From an uncultured bacterium (lineage in GTDB: Bacteria; Bacillota_I; Bacilli_A; RFN20; CAG-826): a DNA stretch of 10,651 nt. The notes beneath the pieces are model-generated. The model was not told the DNA's origin and ran no database searches. It worked only from the letters and a program-made list of their open reading frames with translations. This document shows positions 6,921 through 10,651 of the stretch, piece after piece. Location of the stretch: positions 1 through 10,651 of the forward strand of contig CASEST010000062.1 of the NCBI GenBank assembly GCA_949290725.1, read 5' to 3'. Made by a program: the position numbers and the translations under genes. How positions within the stretch are numbered: position 1 is the stretch's first letter; the number at the start of each line of letters is the position of its first letter.

Positions 6921-8565
6921 TAATATAAAAGCATTTAAAGACCGAATTATTTATCAAATTTATCCACTATCTTTTAAAGATTCTAATAATGATGGCATTG
7001 GTGATTTAAATGGTATTACTGAATCGCTTGATTATTTAAAAGAATTAGGAGTAGGAATTATCTGGCTTTGCCCAATCTATAAATCACCGATGGTTGATAA
7101 TGGCTACGATATTGCTGATTATTACGAAATTAATCCAATTTTTGGCACTATGAAAGATTTTGAAAATCTTATCAAAGAAGCTGATAGAAAAGATATTAAA
7201 GTCGTAATGGATTTTGTTGTTAATCATACAAGTGATCAAAATAAATGGTTTCAAGAAGCCCTAAAAAATAAAAATAGTAAATATAGAAATTATTATTATT
7301 TTATGAAAGGCAAGGCTAATGGAGAGCCACCAAATAACTGGAATAGCGCTTTTTCTGGACCATGTTGGGAATTAGTGGATAAAGAGGAAAATATATATTA
7401 TTTGCATCTTTTTAGTAAGGAACAACCTGATTTAAATTATCATAATGAAGAAGTCATTAAGGAAGTAGAAAACATTTTAAAATTCTGGCTTGATAAAGGA
7501 GTTTATGGCTTTAGATGTGATGTTATTAATAAACTCTACAAAACTTCGTTTGAAGATGGTAAGAAAGCCTTTTTTAATTGCGGTTGTGAACATTATGCAA
7601 ATCAAGAAGGAAATTTCCAAGTCTTAGAAAGATTTAGAAAAGATGTTTTAGATAATTATGATACTTTCCTCGTTGGTGAAACATTCGGAATTACTCCAGA
7701 AATAGGCAATGAATATTTAAGGCGTCGTTGCTTAGATATGTTTTTTGAGTTTGAACATAATGGTAAAGATACTTATTCAAAAGTCCAGATTATCAAAAGA
7801 AAATATGATCCAGCATTTGTTTTAAAACAGCTTTTTAAATGGCAAAAAGAAGTCGATTGGATGTCTGTATATCTTGAAAATCATGATCAACTTCGTTCAA
7901 TTAATCGTTATGGTGATATAAAAAAATATTATTTAGAAAGCGGAAAAGCTTTGGCAACTTTATTATTGACTTTAAGGGGCACAATTTTTATTTATCAAGG
8001 TGAAGAATTAGGAATGCTTGATTATAGAAGTCAAAGATATGAGGAAATCAATGATTGTGCGACTCTAACTGCAATCAAAACAGCCAAAAAAATTTGTCCT
8101 TTTTTCTCAAGAAATTTCATTGTTAAATTATGTAATAAAACCGTAAATCGCGATAACTCTCGTTCACCATTTTTATGGAATAGAAGCATTAATGCTGGCT
8201 TTAATATTGGCGAAAAGCCTTGGTTAAAACCAAATGAAATTTATAAAGAAGGCATCAATGTTGAAGATGAATTAAAGGACAATAACTCCATTTTAAATTA
8301 CTATAAGAAGTTGATAAAATTCCATAATCAAAGCGACATTTTGAAGTTTGGAAGTGTTTCGCGTTTACCTTCGAATAAAAAAATAGCTAAATTTATACGT
8401 GAATATGAAGGCAAAAAATTGTTGATTATCGTCAATATTACTAAAAATAAAATTAAAGAAAATCTTATTGAATATTTGAATAAACCAATCTTATTTTCAA
8501 ATTATGAGGAACACTCAGCAAAATATTTAAAACCATACGAAGCAATAATTTTTCAAATTGATTAA
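6913..8565 (+). CDS. GH13 alpha-glucosidase, oligo-1,6-glucosidase-like (GH13_31-like)
   Basis: A 550-residue cytosolic glycoside hydrolase without signal peptide, close in length to Bacillus oligo-1,6-glucosidase (558). The metal-binding loop DSNNDGIGD is at 23-31. Conserved regions: I, DFVVNH 100-105; V, QPDLNY; II, GFRCDVIN 199-206 with nucleophile Asp203; III, VGET 254-257 with acid/base Glu256; IV, ENHDQLR 322-328 with transition-state stabiliser Asp325. Val204 directly after the nucleophile is the residue linked to alpha-1,6 preference in this subfamily, where alpha-1,4 enzymes have Thr. RDNSRSPFLW corresponds to the family RDNARTPMQW. It likely hydrolyses isomaltose, panose or similar terminal alpha-1,6-glucosides, and perhaps sucrose left from raffinose. 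Odd points are Leu327 where NHDQPR is usual, and Tyr in place of Trp in QPDLNW. Trehalose-6-phosphate hydrolase or dextran glucosidase are alternatives within the same clan. Overlap with the symporter and the 9-nt gap to the GH36 gene indicate one operon. Confidence 0.9.
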   Translation: MNNNIKAFKDRIIYQIYPLSFKDSNNDGIGDLNGITESLDYLKELGVGIIWLCPIYKSPMVDNGYDIADYYEINPIFGTMKDFENLIKEADRKDIKVVMDFVVNHTSDQNKWFQEALKNKNSKYRNYYYFMKGKANGEPPNNWNSAFSGPCWELVDKEENIYYLHLFSKEQPDLNYHNEEVIKEVENILKFWLDKGVYGFRCDVINKLYKTSFEDGKKAFFNCGCEHYANQEGNFQVLERFRKDVLDNYDTFLVGETFGITPEIGNEYLRRRCLDMFFEFEHNGKDTYSKVQIIKRKYDPAFVLKQLFKWQKEVDWMSVYLENHDQLRSINRYGDIKKYYLESGKALATLLLTLRGTIFIYQGEELGMLDYRSQRYEEINDCATLTAIKTAKKICPFFSRNFIVKLCNKTVNRDNSRSPFLWNRSINAGFNIGEKPWLKPNEIYKEGINVEDELKDNNSILNYYKKLIKFHNQSDILKFGSVSRLPSNKKIAKFIREYEGKKLLIIVNITKNKIKENLIEYLNKPILFSNYEEHSAKYLKPYEAIIFQID

Positions 8566-8569
8566 GGAG
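8564..8569 (+). promoter_or_regulatory. Ribosome binding site of the GH36 gene, overlapping the GH13 stop
   Basis: TAAGGAG joins the GH13 stop codon to an AAGGAG Shine-Dalgarno, 5 nt before the ATG at 8575. The fused stop and site suggest ribosomes ending the GH13 gene can restart on the next gene. Confidence 0.75.
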
Positions 8570-8574
8570 ATAAT

Positions 8575-10651
8575 ATGGCGATTTCATTTGAGAAAAAAAG
8601 AAAAATTTTTCACTTATCTACTAAGGAATATAGTTATTACATTCATATTAATAAATATAATTATTTAATTCATTTATATGATGGCAAATATTTAAGTGAT
8701 ATTCATAAAGAAAGAACAGTTGAGCGTTACGTTGAACGCTATGCTTTCTTAAATGATCAAGGTAAAGAAACTTGTGACGAAACTTATTATTTTTCTTTCC
8801 TTTCTTCCTTATTTGAATGCGCTTCTTTTGGGAAAGCAGACAAAAGAATTCCACACACGATAATTGAAGGTCAAGATAATGTTCCTTTAACTAATTTTTT
8901 ATATCATTCCCATAAAATTATTAAAGGCGCTCCACCTAAAAATGAAAACTTTCCCCATGTGCGTTTTAAAGAAAATGATTGTGATACATTGATTTTAACT
9001 TTGAAAGAAGAGAATAAAGAAGTTTATTTAAAACTTTATTATGAAGTCAGTGAAAAATTTAATTGTTTTGTTCGCTATAGCGAATTAATCAATAAAGAAA
9101 CTGAAGGAATAAAAATTAAACGCTTTTCAGCACTTGAGCTCGATTTACCTTCTTCAGATTATTCTTTATTAACTTTAAAAGGTATTTGGGGCGCTGATAA
9201 TGAAGAGGAAATTTCACATCTTCATCATGGGTTGACTAAGATTAGCGATAATCATGGAGGAAGAGGTTTTACTTTTAATCCTTCGATTGCCATTTTAAAA
9301 GATGGTAGTAATCTAGATTATGGTGATGTCTATGGTTTTTCTATTGTATATAGTGGAGATTTTTCATTCGAATTAAAGGTTGATGAAATAGATCAGACTC
9401 GCCTAACTGTAGGTTTTAATGATGAAGTAAATGAGTTTTATCTTTTGCCTAATGAAAGTTTGAAAAGTTTTGAAGTTATACAAGGTTTCTCTAATAAAGG
9501 TCTTAATAAGATGAGTCAAACTTTCCATAAACTAATTGAGGAAAGGCTTTTAAGAACTCCAAATAATTTAAAAGAAGATTATATATTATTGAATTCTTGG
9601 GAAGGTTTTACTTTTAATTTTGATACTGATAAAATTATCGCCTTAATTAATAAAGCTAAAGAATTAAGTATTAATTTACTAGTAATTGATGATGGATGGT
9701 TTAAAGGAAGAAATAGCGATTCAACTTCCTTAGGCGATTGGGAAGTTGATACTTCTAAAATTGACTTAGGCAAAGTCGTTGATTATGCAAAATCCTTAGG
9801 GATGAAAATTGGCCTTTGGATTGAACCTGAAATGGTTTCTCCAGTTTCCGATTTATTTAAAAATCATCCAGAATATGCCTTATTTAAAAAGGGATACCAG
9901 CATCCAACTTTGTTGCGTCATCAGCTTGTTTTAGATCTTTGTAATGATAAAGTAATTGATAATGTTTTTAATCAATTAACTAAAATTTTCGATAAGTACG
10001 ATATCTCTTATGTTAAATGGGATTTTAATCGTTATTTGAGTGAAGCATATTCGCCAATTTTAAGTAAAGAAAAAATAAAAGAGACGACTTATCGCTATAT
10101 GCTTGGAGCTTATAAATTATTGAATAGATTCGTTACTCGCTACCCTAATATATATTTAGAGACTTGTGCTAGTGGTGGTGGGCGTTTCGATTTAGGAATG
10201 TTATTTTATTCTTCTTCAATTTGGGGGAGCGATGAAACTGACATCGCCTTAAGAAGTCAAATTCAGTATGCAACAAATATTTTTTATCCTTTAAGAAGTA
10301 TCGGGGCACATGTTAGTGCTAGAAAAATAGGTACTATTCAAGATAAAGCTTGTTTGGCGTTTTTTGGAACATTCGGTTATGAGCTTGACCCTCTCAGTTT
10401 ATCAACTGAAGATCAAGAATCGATTAAAAATTTTAATAATTTAGTTAAGGAATGGCATAAATACATTAATAATTCGAAGTATTATGCAATATATGATCCG
10501 TTTAAGAGCAATTACATGGCTTTTAATGTAGTTAGTAAAAATAAAAAGGTTATTTTATGCTATTTTATGAATTATCGCAAAGAACAAACTAAATCCCGTT
10601 TTATAAAAATCAAGGGATTGAATAAAGATAAATATTATTTTAATTCTTTAA
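8575..10651 (+). CDS. GH36 alpha-galactosidase (3' end outside window)
   Basis: The frame starts at ATG 8575 and stays open through 692 codons to the window edge. Family members are about 720-745 residues, so probably only a few dozen are missing. It has no signal peptide and is cytosolic. The N-terminal beta-sandwich (about 1-320) is followed by the TIM barrel with LLVIDDGWF 368-376 (substrate-binding Asp372, Asp373), GLWIEPEMV 413-421, VKWDFNR with catalytic nucleophile Asp483, ETCASGGGRFDLGML 529-543, and SIWGSDETD 548-556 with acid/base Asp553. The 70-residue spacing of the two catalytic aspartates matches Lactobacillus GH36 MelA. The enzyme releases terminal alpha-1,6-galactose from melibiose, raffinose or stachyose. 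As last visible gene of the operon, it acts on sugar imported by the symporter, and the GH13 enzyme could process the glucosyl remainder. A raffinose-synthase-like GH36 is unlikely because the bacterial-type motifs are all present. Confidence 0.93.
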   Translation, partial: MAISFEKKRKIFHLSTKEYSYYIHINKYNYLIHLYDGKYLSDIHKERTVERYVERYAFLNDQGKETCDETYYFSFLSSLFECASFGKADKRIPHTIIEGQDNVPLTNFLYHSHKIIKGAPPKNENFPHVRFKENDCDTLILTLKEENKEVYLKLYYEVSEKFNCFVRYSELINKETEGIKIKRFSALELDLPSSDYSLLTLKGIWGADNEEEISHLHHGLTKISDNHGGRGFTFNPSIAILKDGSNLDYGDVYGFSIVYSGDFSFELKVDEIDQTRLTVGFNDEVNEFYLLPNESLKSFEVIQGFSNKGLNKMSQTFHKLIEERLLRTPNNLKEDYILLNSWEGFTFNFDTDKIIALINKAKELSINLLVIDDGWFKGRNSDSTSLGDWEVDTSKIDLGKVVDYAKSLGMKIGLWIEPEMVSPVSDLFKNHPEYALFKKGYQHPTLLRHQLVLDLCNDKVIDNVFNQLTKIFDKYDISYVKWDFNRYLSEAYSPILSKEKIKETTYRYMLGAYKLLNRFVTRYPNIYLETCASGGGRFDLGMLFYSSSIWGSDETDIALRSQIQYATNIFYPLRSIGAHVSARKIGTIQDKACLAFFGTFGYELDPLSLSTEDQESIKNFNNLVKEWHKYINNSKYYAIYDPFKSNYMAFNVVSKNKKVILCYFMNYRKEQTKSRFIKIKGLNKDKYYFNSL

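Noticed and set aside
6913..8565. Sucrose phosphorylase or trehalose-6-phosphate hydrolase
   Set aside because: The order and spacing of the metal-binding loop and regions I-V, and the Asp-Val pair at the nucleophile, fit oligo-1,6-glucosidases best, and no trehalose PTS gene is nearby. Trehalose-6-phosphate hydrolase cannot be fully excluded.
8648..8854. 68-codon minus-strand frame inside the GH36 gene
   Set aside because: It lies wholly inside the alpha-galactosidase frame, is very Lys/Phe-rich and has no family resemblance. The frames at 3195-3377, 4379-4561 and 9579-9773 on the minus strand are shadows for the same reason.

Overview
The window is AT-rich (roughly 70% A+T by eye) and almost fully coding on the + strand. 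It suggests a low-GC Bacillota/Mollicutes-related bacterium using the standard code. All tryptophans at conserved motif positions are TGG, no in-frame TGA is read as sense, and the five visible stops are TAA or TAG. The intracellular glycoside hydrolases fed by a symporter, the purine-rich Shine-Dalgarno sites and the cysteine-poor surface protein fit a host-associated, gut-type Bacilli lineage (Erysipelotrichales, Acholeplasmatales or RF39-like). The lineage is an inference; no rRNA or other phylogenetic marker is present.

Layout. (1) Bases 1-110 hold the C-terminal tail of a gene, possibly a MarR-type regulator, 10 nt ahead of (2) a 899-residue ABC transporter (121-2820) that fuses an ATPase to a MacB/FtsX-type permease with a very large extracytoplasmic domain. 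(3) A short gap with a perfect extended -10 promoter leads to a CtpE-like P-type cation ATPase (2875-5304) with almost no leader and no visible Shine-Dalgarno. (4) A 107-bp gap, the longest non-coding stretch here, carries a perfect 14-bp palindrome and a promoter candidate. (5) A tightly packed three-gene operon follows: a GPH-family sugar:cation symporter (5412-6920), a GH13 oligo-1,6-glucosidase-like enzyme (6913-8565) and a GH36 alpha-galactosidase (8575 to beyond the window end).

The last three genes form a coherent catabolic unit. The symporter would import small alpha-linked oligosaccharides, the GH36 enzyme would remove alpha-1,6-galactose (melibiose, raffinose type), and the GH13 enzyme would release glucose from alpha-1,6-glucosides or from the sucrose left after raffinose degalactosylation. 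None of the hydrolases has a signal peptide, so hydrolysis is cytosolic. The ABC exporter and the P-type ATPase appear to be independent units.

I found no mobile elements, CRISPR arrays, tRNA or rRNA genes. I see no clearly undescribed system. The best leads are the operator-like palindrome, the enlarged ectodomain of the ABC transporter, and the Shine-Dalgarno-less start of the P-type ATPase.
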